The translations under genes were made by a program, and so were the position numbers. The notes under the pieces were generated by a model, which had not been told where the DNA came from, searched no databases, and saw only the letters and a program-made list of their open reading frames with translations. 64,000 bases of DNA from Castor canadensis (Eukaryota > Chordata > Mammalia > Rodentia > Castoridae): positions 14,230,001 through 14,294,000 of the forward strand of contig NC_133401.1 in assembly GCF_047511655.1 (NCBI RefSeq), read 5' to 3'. Of the stretch, positions 1 through 15,179 are shown one piece after another; the first letter of the stretch is position 1; the number at the start of each line of letters is the position of its first letter.

Positions 1-2178
1 AGGCTGGGGAGAATACTTGCCTACCCAGAGTGGATCTGGATGACGCTTGAAGAGCAGTGTTGGGCACAGAAGAGCATTTTAATTGGATTATTAGTATGAT
101 CTTTTTTGTGGTACTGGGATTTGAACTCAGGGCCTTGAGCTTGTTAGGCAGGCACTGTACCACCTGAGCAACACTTGCAGCCCATGTTTGCTTTAGTTAT
201 TTTTACACAGAGTCTTAAGTTTTTGTCCAGGGTTGGTCTTGGCCTGCCATCCTCCTACCCGTGGTGTCCCTAGTAGCTGGAATAACAGGCTCACACTACC
301 GTGCCCCACTTGTTTGCTGAGCTTGCTAACTTTTTGCCCAGACTAGCTTCCAACTATGATCCCTCCCATCTCCTAGTAGCTGGGATTATAGACGCAAGCC
401 ACAGAGCCCAACCTTATTAGTACAGTCTTTATGATTTGGAGAAAGAGGATTCCCACAGAGAAAAGCTTAGGCAAATGATGACTACATTAGCAGAGCTTGC
501 TTCGGGGTGGAGAAATGATGAGTGTGTTGTTTTTATCTTGGTTTTTCTTTTTCTTCTTCTTCTTCTGTGCTTTCTGATTGCATGGGTATAAGTGGTGGCA
601 AAAGTAAAAACACTTGGAAGCGTGTTTAAAAGTTTATTTACAGGTTACTTAATAGTAAAGAAATACTCACGCGGAATTTTTAGAGCATGAATGGAAGTAC
701 AGCTTAGTGGTAGAGTGCTTGCCTAGCACACTTGACACCCTGGCTAACAATCCACCCCCAAAAAAGGAGGGGAGAGTTTTGGGGTTCTTTTGGCTGTACC
801 AAGGTTTGAACTCAGGGCCTCGCACATGCCAAGTAGGTGCTCTACCACTTGAGCCATGCTCCCAGTCCTTTCTGCTTTAGTTTTTCAGAGAGGGGCTTCG
901 AGTTTTTCCCCAGGTAGACCTTAGATGGTGGTGTTCTACCTTTGCTTTTCAAGAGCTCGGGCAGGTGCCACCACACCTGGCGCAAGAGAGAATTTTTAGG
1001 GTAATAGATAAATACTTTTTAGGTCACACAGCCTTCTGAGGAGGTGATACAAACATAGGCTCTTTCTGGAATGAAAAACTATTTATGCTGTCCAACACAG
1101 TAACAACCAGCCACAGATAGCTGTTGAGCCCTTGAAATGAGAACTGAATTTTTGTGTTTCATTTGATTTTTTTTTTTTTCAGTACTGGGATTGAAGTCAA
1201 GGCCTCTATCACTTGAGCCATGCCCCTAGCCCTCATTTGCATTTTAAGTAGTTAAAATTTAAGCAGCCAATTTCACCAGAAAGATAAGTATAACACACAG
1301 AATTGTGCACTTAGTCTCAACAGACTTTTGGGGCTCCTGGAACTTGTGCTGAATCCTTCTGTGGAGGAAGGAGAGGTCTCTAGATCTGTGTTAGAATCCA
1401 TGTATCAGAAACCTTGGCTGAAGCTGGGCATTGTGGGGCATGTCTGTAATCCCAGCCCTCAGAAGGCTGCGGCAGGAGGATCAAGAGTTCCAGGGTAGGG
1501 CTGGAGGCATGGCTCAAGTTGCAGAGCACCTTTCTAGCAAGCATGAGGCCCTAAGTTCAAATCCCATATTGTCCAAAAAAAAAAAAAAAAAAAGAGCCAG
1601 ACACCGGTGGCTCATACCTGTAATCATCCTAGCAAATAGTTCACAAGACCCTAACTCACAAAACAGGGCTGGTGGAGTGGCTCAAGTGGTAGAGTACTTG
1701 CCTGGCAAGCATGAGGCCCTGAGTTCAAACCCCAGTACCACCAAAAGAAAAAAAAAAAAAAGAATTCCTGAGCAGTCTGAGCTATAATGGCATGGCAAGA
1801 TCCTGCTTCAAAAAATCAAACCAGAAACCAAGTCTGAGAAAATGGATAGAGGGTTAGATACTAAACACAGCTTCAGGCCTGTGCTGCTTTGCCTGGGCCT
1901 TCCCCAGTTTTATCCCTGAAAGTCCCATGACTGGCAAACTGGAACTACTGGTCACCCTGGCTGAATGTCCCAGCAACAGGAAAAGGCAGTAGGTGAAGGA
2001 GTCCTCGATGGCTGGCTCTTTAAGGAGATGAGTGCTCCTACCCAGAGTGTGCCCCCACACCAGCTCCTAGGAGGCTTCTCACCCCATCGGGCCCTTCGCC
2101 TCCTCCCAGCCTGCCTCTGAGGATGCTCCCAGAGCTGGCGCCCTCCCCAGTGATGTGTCCTGCTTTGGGGGCCCACAG
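1..2178. other. ARHGEF1 intron, SINE-rich
   Basis: No exon is visible. The residues that precede the first exon in ARHGEF1 orthologues, just before the DH domain, are not encoded here, so this is taken as the intron upstream of the exon at 2179. It contains six ID-like or composite SINEs listed separately. Between them, around 1075-1280, lies an unassigned old interspersed repeat split by a SINE. The rest shows nothing notable. Confidence 0.75.
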
Positions 2179-2325
2179 AGCTGCTGGTGACAGAGGCAGC
2201 CCACGTACGAATGCTGCGTGTGCTGCACGACCTCTTCTACCAGCCCATGGCTGAAGGGGGCTTCTTCCCGTTGGAGGAGCTGCAGAACATCTTCCCCAGC
2301 CTCGATGAGCTCATCGAGGTTCACT
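2179..2325 (+). CDS. ARHGEF1: ARHGEF1 exon, start of DH domain
   Basis: Acceptor CCCACAG, donor GTGAGT. The first two bases complete a split Glu codon. Encodes LLVTEAAHVRMLRVLHDLF onward to DELIEVH, the first DH helices. It differs slightly from human, with EGG where human has ECL before FFPLEEL. Confidence 0.95.
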
Positions 2326-5300
2326 GTGAGTGCCGGGCTCCGGCCCCTCTGTACCCCATAGCTGCCTCCTTCCTTCCATACCTCCCCAGACCTGGAGCCC
2401 AGCACAACCTTCCTGGTTCCCTCCCACAGCCTCTGACTAGTACTGGGGACCTCCTCTCCCCAGCCCTCGGAGCTTACACCTAGGGGACAGACATACCAAA
2501 CAAGCACATGAAGAGAGGGCAGCAGGCTCACAAGCCTGAACGATCAGCCCTGACCCCCACCCTCACACTACAGACAATCTTCTGTACCCCCACAGAACAC
2601 CCTCTTTCCTCACTGCCCCTCACAGCCTTGTTCCTTGATCGCCTGATGAAGCGGAGACAAGAGAGTGGCTACCTCATCGAGGAGATCGGAGATGTGCTGC
2701 TGGCCCGGGTGAGGGTGCCTTCCCTAACTCCCAGCCCATCTCCCAGCCAGGGACCTGGAATCCAATCTCCCTGGGTCCTGCTTTAGACTTCCGTCCCTGG
2801 GTGAGGCTGTGTTCCTGTCAATCTACCTGAGACCCTCCCTGGCCTAAATCTCGCTATAGTTTGATGGTACCGAGGGCTCGTGGTTCCAGAAAATCTCCTC
2901 CCGCTTCTGCAGCCGCCAGTCATTTGCCTTAGAGCAGCTCAAAGCCAAACAGCGCAAGGAGCCTCGATTCTGTGCTTTTGTGCAGGTGAGATGGGGCTGG
3001 ATTCCAGGGTCCCAGGGGAGAAAGGACAGGACATGGACTCCTGGGTCTGAGGAAAGAAGGCTGGGGCCTGGACCCCTGGATCTGAGGGCAGAGGGCTGAG
3101 GTCTGAACCCCTGGGTCTGAGAGAGGAGGGGCTGGGGCTTGTACCCTTGGGTCTGAGGGAGAAGGGTATGGGGCTGCACTCCAGGGTCTCTGGGAAGGAG
3201 GGGCTGGTGTCCCAGCACTGTTTTGCCCTCAGGATGCTGAGAGCCGCCCCCGGTGCCGCCGCCTACAGCTGAAGGACATGATTCCCACGGAGATGCAGCG
3301 TCTCACCAAGTACCCCCTCTTGCTGCAGAGCATTGGGCAGAACACAGGTACCACCTGGCTGGCCTTGAGCCTCTGCTGTTCTTCCCTACCCCTGGCCATT
3401 AACTCAGGAGCCTCCCGGGCAGGGGTTCACTGGAGCCAACTTCTCCCTGCCTGCAGAAGAGCCCGTGGAACGGGAGAAAGTGGAGCTGGCAGCCGAGTGC
3501 TGTCGGGAGATTCTTCACCACGTCAACCAAGCTGTTCGTGACATGGAGGACCTGCTGGTGAGCTGGACATGGCCCCTACTGGGGCGGGGTGTATTGTAGA
3601 AGAGGTTGTCACTCTCACTTTATTCAGCAGTCACAGAGAGCCCTTGGCTCCTCCCCGAGGTTACTGAGTATCTACCGGACACCCAGCCCTTAGCATCTCT
3701 TCCTCAAGGTCACTGGAGGTCAGGCCTGGACCTCAGCTTGTCTTTCAGAAGTTGTCCTTGGCTTCTGGCTTACCCACTGCGGGATCACTGGGGTCAGCCT
3801 CAGTGCTTGGCTTGCCCCTATGACACTCCTGTCTCTGCCCCAGAGGCTCAAGGATTACCAGCGGCGCCTGGACTTGTCCCACCTGCGGCAGAGCAGTGAC
3901 CCCATGCTCAGCGAGTTCAAGGTGGGCTCTTCTGCGTTCCTGTCCCTTCCGTGGCCCACCCTGACCTTGCTGCCTAGGGGATTCTCTGATACCATCCAGG
4001 GAGCCTCTGCACCGCCTCCCACCACATTCCTAACCGGGTATCAATGGTGACGCTTGATCCGGTTGTTCATGCCTGTCTTTCCCCCTCACCTTGGCTAACC
4101 ACCATTCCTTTCTGCCTCAGAACCTGGACATCACCAAGAAGAAGTTAGTGCATGAGGGCCCGCTGACATGGCGGGTGACCAAAGACAAGGCTGTGGGTGA
4201 GTACCAGGAAGGTGGCAGGACAGTGAACAGGATGTGGGGGGTTAGGTGTGAGCACACTCTGGCCTTGCCCTGCAGAGGTCCACGTGCTCTTGCTGGACGA
4301 CCTTCTGCTGCTGCTCCAGCGCCAGGACGAGCGGCTGCTGCTCAAGTCACACAGTCGGACGCTGACGCCCACGCCTGATGGCAAGACCATGTTGCGGCCC
4401 GTGCTGCGGCTCACCTCTGCCATGACCCGCGAAGTGGCCACTGGTGAGTGTGTCAGCAGGGAGCCTGGGGCAGTCATCCACACAAAGCTGCCCCATGGAG
4501 CGGGGAGCAGAACACTCTAGGGACAGGAAGGCCACTCTGGGGAATCGGTGGCCAGCTGCAGAAGCTGAGAAGGGACTGGCTTGACTGGCTGAAATAAGGT
4601 GGGCAGGGCTTGGTGGGGCACACTCAAATGGAGGGAAACTGCCCCGTGTTTGCACTAAGGTGTGGCCTGTCCTGATCAGTATTTTCACACACTCTGGCTG
4701 CTGTTCGGGATCTGTAGGGAGCAGGGACCCAGGGAGAAAGGGTTTGTAAGCGCATACTGCCAAAAGGTTGTGCTAGGACCACAACTGTGAGAGTGGCGGG
4801 ATGGTGGGGCAGCTCTTGGATCTGGGTCAATGGGAGGGCAAGGGCTCAGGAGAAGGGCATAAAAGCCCTGAAAATTAGTAGGACATTGAGGGTGAACTGT
4901 GTCACTGCAGCAGGCACAGGGACTTCCCAGACTCCAGCTTGTGTCCAAGGAGGGACACTCACTAGGGGACCCTGACTGAACTCCATTTCTCTCCTCCCCC
5001 TACAGATCACAAAGCCTTCTACGTTATTTTTACCTGGGATCAGGAGGCCCAGATATATGAGCTGGTGGCACAGTCTGTGTCTGAGCGCAAGAAGTGAGGA
5101 GGGTGCCTGGGGACAGTGGGGGAGGGGGGTCCCCAAACAGGCTCTAGGGATGCTGACTGCCTTGAGCCTTGGCCTGTCTCCTCAGTTGGTGTACCCTCAT
5201 CACTGAGACTGCCGGATCCCTGAAGGTCCCAGCCCCTGCCTCCCGCCCCAAACCCCGGCCCAGCCCAAGCAGGTGAGGGGGTCAGGGTGGGAGCTGGAGA

Positions 5301-5391
5301 ACCAAGGCAGCTGGGACAGGGACGGCATCCCTGCACATCCACAGAACCCAGCAGGCCCAGCCCCGTCTCAGTGTGCACATGTGTGTACAAG

Positions 5392-5424
<33 letters not shown>

Positions 5425-6691
5425 ATGTGTGCCAACTCTACAGTCTCCTATCTCCAGGCCTCTGTCCCCTGGCCTCAACATCTGTCTCTTTCTCTGACCT
5501 CCCCACTTCCAGCTGTCTCCCTGCCCCTGATGTGCCTCCTGCCCCTGGGCCAGGGGTTTGGGGTCACCCAGAACTTTCTTCCTCCAGTACCCGAGAACCC
5601 CTGCTCAGCAGCTCTGAGAATGGCAATGGTGGCCGGGAGGTGCCTCACACTGATGGTGAGTCCAGAGGGGTAAGGAGCAGGGTGGCCACGGGCGATAGGA
5701 GGCACCGTGGGAAGCCTTACCATCCTCCCTGTCCCCTCACCCAGCCCGGACTGAAAGAATCCTCAGCGACCTCTTGCCCTTCTGCAGACCCGGCCCCGAG
5801 GGCCAGCTCGCTGCCACAGCTCTTCGGAAAGGTAGACCAGCCCTTCGCTGCCAAATGGTGCCACTGTTTGAACTAGAAAAAGGCCCCTGCTTTCAAATGT
5901 CTTTATGTCCAGAAAACCCACATTCCCAATCCCACCCATCATCCTAGGTGGCCCAAGTCCCTCTGCAACCACCCTCTGTCCTCAGTACCTCCTGTACCAG
6001 CTTCACCTCTACACCCCCTTTTTTTTTTTTCTGGTACTGGGGCTTGAACTCAGGGCCTTCACCTTGAGCCACTCCACCAGCCCCTTTTTTTTTTTTTTTG
6101 TGATAGGCATTTTCGAGATAGGGTCTCTTGAACTATTTGCCCAGGAAGGCTTCAAATCACCATCCTCCTGCTCCCTGCCTCCTGAGTAGCTAGGATTACA
6201 GGTGTAAGCCACCAGTACCCAGCTCCACACACCCTCTTAAGTGCCTCTAGTCCTGTCCCTCAGTTTACCCAGTAAGCCTTTCCTTGGCTTCTGCCCTACC
6301 CACTGATCCCAGCCCAAGCCCCCACCTCTTGTGACTCCATCCCCCTTTCCCTGGCTAGTACTGTCCCTGAAGCAGCTCCTGTTGCCAGCGGAGGAAGACA
6401 GTGGGGCGGGGCCTCCCGGCGATGGGGATGGGGTCCCAGGTGGTGGCCGCCCAGGCCCTGTGCAGACCCAGGAAATTCAGGACAACCTGCTCAGCCTGGA
6501 GGAATCCATAAAGCAGCTGGAGGTGTGGCTGGGGGCAGGGGGTTCCTGGGTGGGCTGGAAAAGGAAGGGGACCCTCCCTTCATCCATGACCCCTCCACCA
6601 CTACCAGGAGCTAGAGGAGGAAGTTTGCCGCCTACGACCACTCCTGTCTCAGCTTGGGGGCAACCCTGTCCCCCAGCCTGGCTGCACCTGA
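2179..6691 (+). CDS. ARHGEF1: ARHGEF1 (p115-RhoGEF), C-terminal half, 14 coding exons
   Basis: Guanine-nucleotide exchange factor that loads GTP on RhoA downstream of Galpha12/13-coupled receptors; cytosolic, recruited to the plasma membrane. Exons: 2179-2325, 2626-2708, 2860-2985, 3233-3347, 3457-3557, 3844-3921, 4121-4196, 4276-4443, 5006-5093, 5186-5272, 5588-5655, 5745-5831, 6359-6522, 6608-6691 (stop TGA at 6689). All junctions are GT/AG and phases agree; the sum is a split codon plus 489 codons and stop. The DH domain occupies exons 1-6 (LLVTEAAHVRML start, TKYPLLLQSI late helix), the PH domain exons 7-9 (PLTWRVTKD, VLLLDDLLLLL), and the tail has a coiled coil (NLLSLEESIKQLEELEEEV). Length fits the human protein (912 residues) from about residue 423. 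The RGS-like domain lies upstream, outside the window. The reading frame is intact. Confidence 0.96.
2626..2708 (+). CDS. ARHGEF1: ARHGEF1 exon, DH domain
   Basis: Acceptor CCTCACAG, donor GTGAGG. Encodes LFLDRLMKRRQESGYLIEE and on to GDVLLAR, a DH helix. The Ser codon is split across the preceding junction. Confidence 0.95.
2860..2985 (+). CDS. ARHGEF1: ARHGEF1 exon, DH domain
   Basis: Acceptor CGCTATAG, donor GTGAGA. Exactly 42 codons, phase 0 at both ends, from FDGTEGSWFQKISS to EPRFCAFVQ. Confidence 0.95.
2998..3213 (+). repeat. MSR1-like minisatellite in ARHGEF1 intron
   Basis: About five to six imperfect copies of a 35-37 bp unit with the core GGACCCCTGGGTCTGAGG followed by a G/A-rich stretch ending GGGGCTGGGG. 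The unit closely resembles the MSR1 minisatellite known from human 19q13. It fills most of the intron at 2986-3232. Confidence 0.75.
3233..3347 (+). CDS. ARHGEF1: ARHGEF1 exon, DH domain core
   Basis: Acceptor TGCCCTCAG, donor GTACCA. Encodes DAESRPRCRRLQLKDM and IPTEMQRLTKYPLLLQSIGQ. The TKYPLLL block is the strongly conserved late DH helix that contacts Rho. Confidence 0.96.
3457..3557 (+). CDS. ARHGEF1: ARHGEF1 exon, end of DH domain
   Basis: Acceptor CTGCCTGCAG, donor GTGAGC. Encodes EEPVEREKVELAAECCREIL and on to VRDMEDLL. Confidence 0.95.
3844..3921 (+). CDS. ARHGEF1: ARHGEF1 exon, DH-PH linker
   Basis: Acceptor CTGCCCCAG, donor GTGGGC. 26 codons in phase 0, RLKDYQRRLDLSHLRQSSD and on to EFK. 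Confidence 0.95.
4121..4196 (+). CDS. ARHGEF1: ARHGEF1 exon, start of PH domain
   Basis: Acceptor CTGCCTCAG, donor GTGAGT. Encodes NLDITKKKLVHEGPLTWRV and TKDKAV, the first PH beta strands. Confidence 0.95.
4276..4443 (+). CDS. ARHGEF1: ARHGEF1 exon, PH domain
   Basis: Acceptor GCCCTGCAG, donor GTGAGT. Encodes EVHVLLLDDLLLLLQRQDE, then LTPTPDGKTMLRPVLRL and ending TREVAT. Confidence 0.96.
4444..5005 (+). other. ARHGEF1 intron, no feature seen
   Basis: Unique-looking intronic sequence between the two PH exons. No repeat, RNA gene or extra exon is apparent. Confidence 0.6.
5006..5093 (+). CDS. ARHGEF1: ARHGEF1 exon, end of PH domain
   Basis: Acceptor CCCCCTACAG, donor GTGAGG. Encodes DHKAFYVIFTWDQEAQIYEL and on to VSERK, including the C-terminal PH helix. 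Confidence 0.95.
5186..5272 (+). CDS. ARHGEF1: ARHGEF1 exon, C-terminal region
   Basis: Acceptor GTCTCCTCAG, donor GTGAGG. Encodes NWCTLITETAGSLKVPAPAS and RPKPRPSPS, a Pro-rich linker after PH. Confidence 0.93.
5391..5429 (+). repeat. (GT)n microsatellite
   Basis: About 16 uninterrupted GT units flanked by GCATGTG and TACATGTGTG within an ARHGEF1 intron. Confidence 0.9.
5588..5655 (+). CDS. ARHGEF1: ARHGEF1 exon, C-terminal region
   Basis: Acceptor CTTCCTCCAG, donor GTGAGT. Encodes STREPLLSSSENGNGGREV, a Ser-rich linker matching the human protein. Confidence 0.92.
5745..5831 (+). CDS. ARHGEF1: ARHGEF1 exon, C-terminal region
   Basis: Acceptor CTCACCCAG, donor GTAGAC. Encodes ARTERILSDLLPFCRPGPEG and on to ATALRK. 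Confidence 0.93.
6016..6224 (-). mobile_element. Composite ID/B1-like SINE in ARHGEF1 intron
   Basis: Reading minus: B1-like start (GCTGGGTACTGGTGGCTTAC), B1 body, A-rich linker, ID-like half with GAGTTCAAGCCCCAGTACC and an A-rich tail. It splits the intron 5832-6358. Confidence 0.8.
6359..6522 (+). CDS. ARHGEF1: ARHGEF1 exon, acidic/coiled-coil region
   Basis: Acceptor CCTGGCTAG, donor GTGTGG. Encodes VLSLKQLLLPAEEDSGAGPP, a Gly/Pro-rich stretch, then QEIQDNLLSLEESIKQLE starting the coiled coil. Confidence 0.93.
6608..6691 (+). CDS. ARHGEF1: ARHGEF1 last coding exon
   Basis: Acceptor CACTACCAG. 27 codons from ELEEEVCRLRPLLSQLGG to PQPGCT, then TGA at 6689-6691. The exon continues into the 3' UTR to a donor at 6709. 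Confidence 0.95.
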   Translation, partial: ELEEEVCRLRPLLSQLGGNPVPQPGCT

Positions 6692-7270
6692 GGTCTCTGC
6701 CCAGGCAGGTGAGTAGGGGATCTGGGGGCTAGAAGCGATGGTGTGGCTCTGAGAAGGGACAAGTAAGTCCCTACAGTCCCATTTCTGTTTCCTACTCTAC
6801 TCCTGTTTCCATCAATTTGTTCTCTGCCTCTTGGCTTTCTCAACTCCTTCTCTCACCTCTATCTCCATCTCGCCCCGTCTCCCTTCTGCATCCCCCAGGC
6901 CTTGCACAAGGAGGAGAGGAACAGGGGAGACGACATGTGGGGAACCCCCGCCCCACAGCTGCCGCAGCATCTCACACCCCAAGGCCTGAGGGAAGCGAGC
7001 CAGGCTGCGAGGACCACGCCTGGGAAGGACCTGGCTGGGGTCCCTACCTCCCTGACTGGCCTCGGCCTCCTCTCCCTCCTACCATCTGCTTGGGGGGGAC
7101 TCAGGGCTTCATTCCAGGGGGACCACTGTGACCCCTCTCTTTCCTGGGCCATCTCAGTATTGCCTGTGGGGACCACTCTTCCATTCCCCCACCCCCAAGT
7201 GCCTTCGCTCTGTTTTTATATCCTGAATTGGAGGTTTATTTTTTAATATATATTATCTAATGAGAGGTCT
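6692..7270 (+). other. ARHGEF1 3' UTR, spliced
   Basis: The UTR continues to 6708 (donor GTGAGT), then resumes after an acceptor TCCCCCAG at 6899. The transcript probably ends near 7265, after AATATA at 7245-7250, a weak polyadenylation hexamer variant. Because translation stops before this last intron by only 17 bases, the stop should not trigger nonsense-mediated decay. Confidence 0.6.
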
Positions 7271-7481
7271 GTGTGTGAGGACGCCTCGGCCTCTGCATCT
7301 GGGCCGCTCCATTACTATCTGGCATTGACTTCCTGGGTCTGGCCCACCGTGTTCCACCAGTTCATCATTCACTTGGTAATAGTTTTTCCCCAGGTGCCTC
7401 CCACACTAGATCTGAGGAGCCCCCACCCCAGCCCCCATGGTCATCCGAAGGGCGCGTCCCACATCTCTCCGTTCTTTTATT
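7235..7481. promoter_or_regulatory. Convergent polyadenylation signals of ARHGEF1 (+) and ERFL (-)
   Basis: On the plus strand AATATA (7245-7250) suits ARHGEF1. On the minus strand AATAAA occurs at 7476-7481 and again at 7235-7240. Either could end ERFL; use of the second would make the two transcripts overlap tail to tail. Confidence 0.5.
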
Positions 7482-7953
7482 TTTGTAGTAAACTCTCTGG
7501 AGTTGGCTGTGGGGGCGGGGGTCAAGGGGAGCTGGGGGGGCCCTCCTGGGTGGGGGCTGGGGGCGGGGTTATTGCTCTGAGCTCCCTGTCCCCAGGGGGC
7601 CTGTGTGGGAGGGTATCAGAGGAGACACTGGCACACAAACACGCAGGTCACAGCACAGTGGGGTGGACAGGAGGCTGGGCGCCGTATTGCACTTTGGGAG
7701 TGGGGCCAGGTGGGGACCCCCCTCAAACTGGAGCCTGGGGAAGAGGCTGGAGGCTATCATATTCCCTCCTCCTTCACGGAGGGGAAGGGGAGACCCCCAT
7801 GCTGGGGGCGGGGAAGGAGAAGACTGGGCCCTGTGAGGGTGCCGAGGGCTGGTCCTGCACCTGGGACTGCTGTTCAGGGCAGATCTGACTGAAGAGACTT
7901 CACTGGTGGCTGCCCTGGTCCCCGCCTCGGCAGAATCCAACACCCACACTGGC
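7482..7953 (-). other. ERFL 3' UTR (inferred)
   Basis: GC-rich sequence between the ERFL stop codon (7954-7956) and the minus-strand AATAAA at 7476-7481. No open frame or repeat of note; assignment follows from position. Confidence 0.5.
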
Positions 7954-12507
<4,554 letters not shown>

Positions 12508-12529
12508 GGCGGAACGGGCCCTGCAGAGG

Positions 12530-14255
12530 CCGGGACAGACACACGGGGACAGGACGGCAGGAGAGACAGACACGGGTCAGCCAGCGGGGCGCGGCCGGGG
12601 CTCCCCCTCTCCCAGGACCCCAGCCTGGCTTGGTGCCCTCCACCCTCTACGCCCAATCCCTCTCCACCTGCTCCCTCCCCACCCGCAGGTCCCCCCTCTA
12701 CCGGCTGGTCTCCGGTCCCGCCAGAGCCTCAGTCTTTCCCTCCTTCTCCCGGCAACCTCCTCTTACTCTGGTCCTCTGTCACTAACCAGCCCTGCTCCTC
12801 TCCACTCCTTGCTCACTCGCTCACTCTCGCTGGCTCTTGCTACCTCCCGCCCTCACCCCGTCTCTGCTGCTCTGCTGCCATCTCAGTCCCCCTGCCTCTC
12901 TCCTGACCTCTTGGGTTGGTGTCTGCGTCTCTGGGTCTCCCTGTCTCCCTCTGTGTGTGGCACTCTCTCCAACTACCCCAGATTTATCACGCTCAGAAAC
13001 TCGAAACTCACCCCCACCCAGTAGCCCCCAGCAGCTTGGCTGTCTGATGCAGCTCAGACCTAGCAGAGCTGGGCACCTGCTGGCCAGGCAGGCCCAGTCC
13101 CTGTCCGTCCTCCACCCCAGGAGAGCCTGCAGCCCCCAGCCTGAGCCCACAGCCTGAGCTGCTCACCCCAAGACTCCCACCACTTAGATCTGCCTCCCAC
13201 CTCACGCACCCCTTCCCCCTTGGAGCTGCCTCCTCCCTCAGATACTCCTCCCACTTGGATCGGCCTCTCCCTCAGACTGCTCTTCCCCTTGAATCTGCCC
13301 AGAATCTGCCCACGGGCAGCCCTGCTCTGATGTCCACTCCCCTGCTGCCCCTAAGATGCTCCATCCCTCAACCCCTTTCTCCCAGCACCCCCCTTCCTTC
13401 CTACAGCCCTGCCCCACATTCTCAGCCACCTGCTCCACTCACACCCACCCCAGACTGCTGAATCTCTTGGTCAGGACACCCCTGAGCTCTTGGAGACCCT
13501 TCCCACCCAACCCTCAAACCCAGCTCTCTCTGTCCTCGGACTCCTTCAGATACCCCACCCCCTAGGTCCTCTGGAGGCAGCTGCTCCCCAAACAACCTAC
13601 ACACCCTCAGGAGCCCACCAGGTCCCCACAGCCTAGATGCTGCTGCTCCCGTAACCCCACCTCATCCCTTGGATACCTAGGTCCCTTCAACATGTCCAGC
13701 TTCCCCACAGGACCCCAACTCCCCATGCCACACAGCTCCCCCAGGTCCACATCTACCTCCTGAGGTCTCCCCAGCCTGCCTTGAGGCCACACTTCTCACA
13801 GCCTGTCTCTCTCAAAGCCCCTTCTCTGTCTTTCTCTATCTCTGGTGTGTCTCGCTCTTCATCTCTCTCTCTATCACTTGGACCATCCTCCCAGCATCCC
13901 TCCTTCACCTCCCCTCTTTCCTTATCTAGCCTCCACCCCTCAGTCTCTTTTCCTGGTTTTCTGCCTCCCACCTTCACCCCTGATCTTTTCCCAGTCTGTC
14001 TTTTCCTGTCTCCCTTCTCCTGCTTCCCTCTCCATCCCCCCACTTCATCCATCTCTCCATCTCAGTCTCTCCCTCAGTCTCTCTCTATCATCTCTGGTCT
14101 GTCTCTCCCTTCCCTCCCTTCCTCCATCTCGTCCCCCCACCCATCCCGTCCCTCTTCTGTTGTCTCCCCTTCTCACTCCCCCGCACTCTTCTCCCACCTC
14201 CCATTCTCCCCGCCTCTCTGGGTCCCCCTCCTTCCTCCCCCCGCCCCCACCCCCC
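12530..14255. repeat. Degenerate C/T-rich tract upstream of ERFL
   Basis: Plus strand is persistently pyrimidine-rich. 13130-13780 repeats a loose CTCCCTCAGACTGCTC-type phrase; 13790-14255 is mostly TCTCTC, CCTTCC and CTGTCTC words. No believable gene: long open frames here are Ser/Pro/Leu low complexity. Confidence 0.6.
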
Positions 14256-14375
14256 ATTGGCCCCTCTCATTTCCGTGTTGGTTTTGATTTCTCTTCCCAA
14301 CGCTTTCAACTCCCCGCCGCCTCCTCCGGACACGTTATAACGAGGAGCCGTGGGATCGGCGCTCCGGGCCCTGCT
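14256..14375. promoter_or_regulatory. Candidate conserved element A
   Basis: Complex sequence rising abruptly out of CT-rich surroundings: CTCATTTCCGTGTTGGTTTT, an A/T-containing core, GACACGTTATAACGAGG (TTATAA palindrome) and several CpGs. Function inferred only from composition contrast. Confidence 0.35.
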
Positions 14376-14439
14376 CCCACGCTCCCCCCGCCATCTCTCA
14401 CATGTGTCTCTACCATCTTGAGGTCTCTGCTGCCACTTC

Positions 14440-14830
14440 TCCCCGTGCCTGGCCTCTGTCCTGTGTCAGGTCCCATGAGCACCAGCTGCCCGGACGCCTC
14501 CTGCTGGGTCCCCTTCCCTGCCCCACCCAGCCTATGCCAGCCCGCCCTGATTCTGCCCTGTCTGGGAACTGCTGCTTGCACTCTGGGTCCCCATGTCTCT
14601 GGGTCCCCATATCACTTGTTTTTTTGTCTCTGGGCCTCCGTACCTCTGCCTCCTTGTCTCAATTTCCATGTCTCCCCTTCCTGCAGTCCCTGTCTGTCTC
14701 TCTGTCTCTGCCTCCTCATGTCTGTCTCTGTCTCCCTGCCCCATCTCCGTGTCTCTGTCTCCACATCTCTGTTTCAGTCCCACTGTCCCTCTCTTGGGGT
14801 CCCTTTGATCTCATCCTGCCCCTGGCGCCC
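14440..14830. repeat. CT-rich degenerate tract
   Basis: Repeated CTGTCTC/TCCCCATGTCTCTG words on the plus strand. No gene seen. Confidence 0.6.
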
Positions 14831-14835
14831 CCCTG

Positions 14836-14875
14836 GCCCCATTGATTGCTGATCGACCCATGGAAGGAGCAGGGC
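14836..14875. promoter_or_regulatory. Small candidate element with ATTGATTGCTGATCGA
   Basis: Short complex island containing ATTGAT at 14841-14846, the reverse complement of the ATCAAT motif seen in several other islands of this flank. Confidence 0.25.
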
Positions 14876-15007
14876 CTGTGGCCTGGGGCTGCAGGGCCAA
14901 GCAGGGGCCAGGTAGGGCTGCGGACAGATGGACAGACAGGCCTCAGCCCCAGTGGCTAGAAGAGGGGGAGCAGCCGCAATCCCAGTCCCTCCCTGCCGGC
15001 CGCGCGG

Positions 15008-15105
15008 TGCGGATGGGGACTCCGGGCAAGCTTTAATTTTTAATTTTATTTTGCTTCCTCCCCCCCAACCCCCCATCTCTACCGCCCGCCCGCAGCCATG
15101 GCACC
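15008..15105. promoter_or_regulatory. Candidate conserved element B
   Basis: Homeodomain-like AT core TTTAATTTTTAATTTTATTT next to a C-rich stretch and GCCGGCCGCGCGG (about 14996-15008), then CGCCCGCCCGCAGCCATGG. It stands out from the neighbouring low-complexity blocks. Confidence 0.35.
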
Positions 15106-15179
15106 GAATGTGTGTGCGTGAGGCAGCCGGGTGGAGAGGGGCTGGGCAGCACAGGCTGCTTCCCTGTGTTCCTTGCCAA

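Noticed and set aside
695-757. tRNA-like sequences in the ID units
   Set aside because: They are SINEs derived from a tRNA, with A tails and diverged stems, not tRNA genes.
1880-2178. Search for an ARHGEF1 exon just before the DH exon
   Set aside because: No match to the residues expected before the DH domain and no suitable splice-site pair.
13845-14852. 335-residue plus-strand open frame
   Set aside because: Ser/Leu/Pro repeats from CT-rich DNA; crosses a candidate non-coding element; no family.
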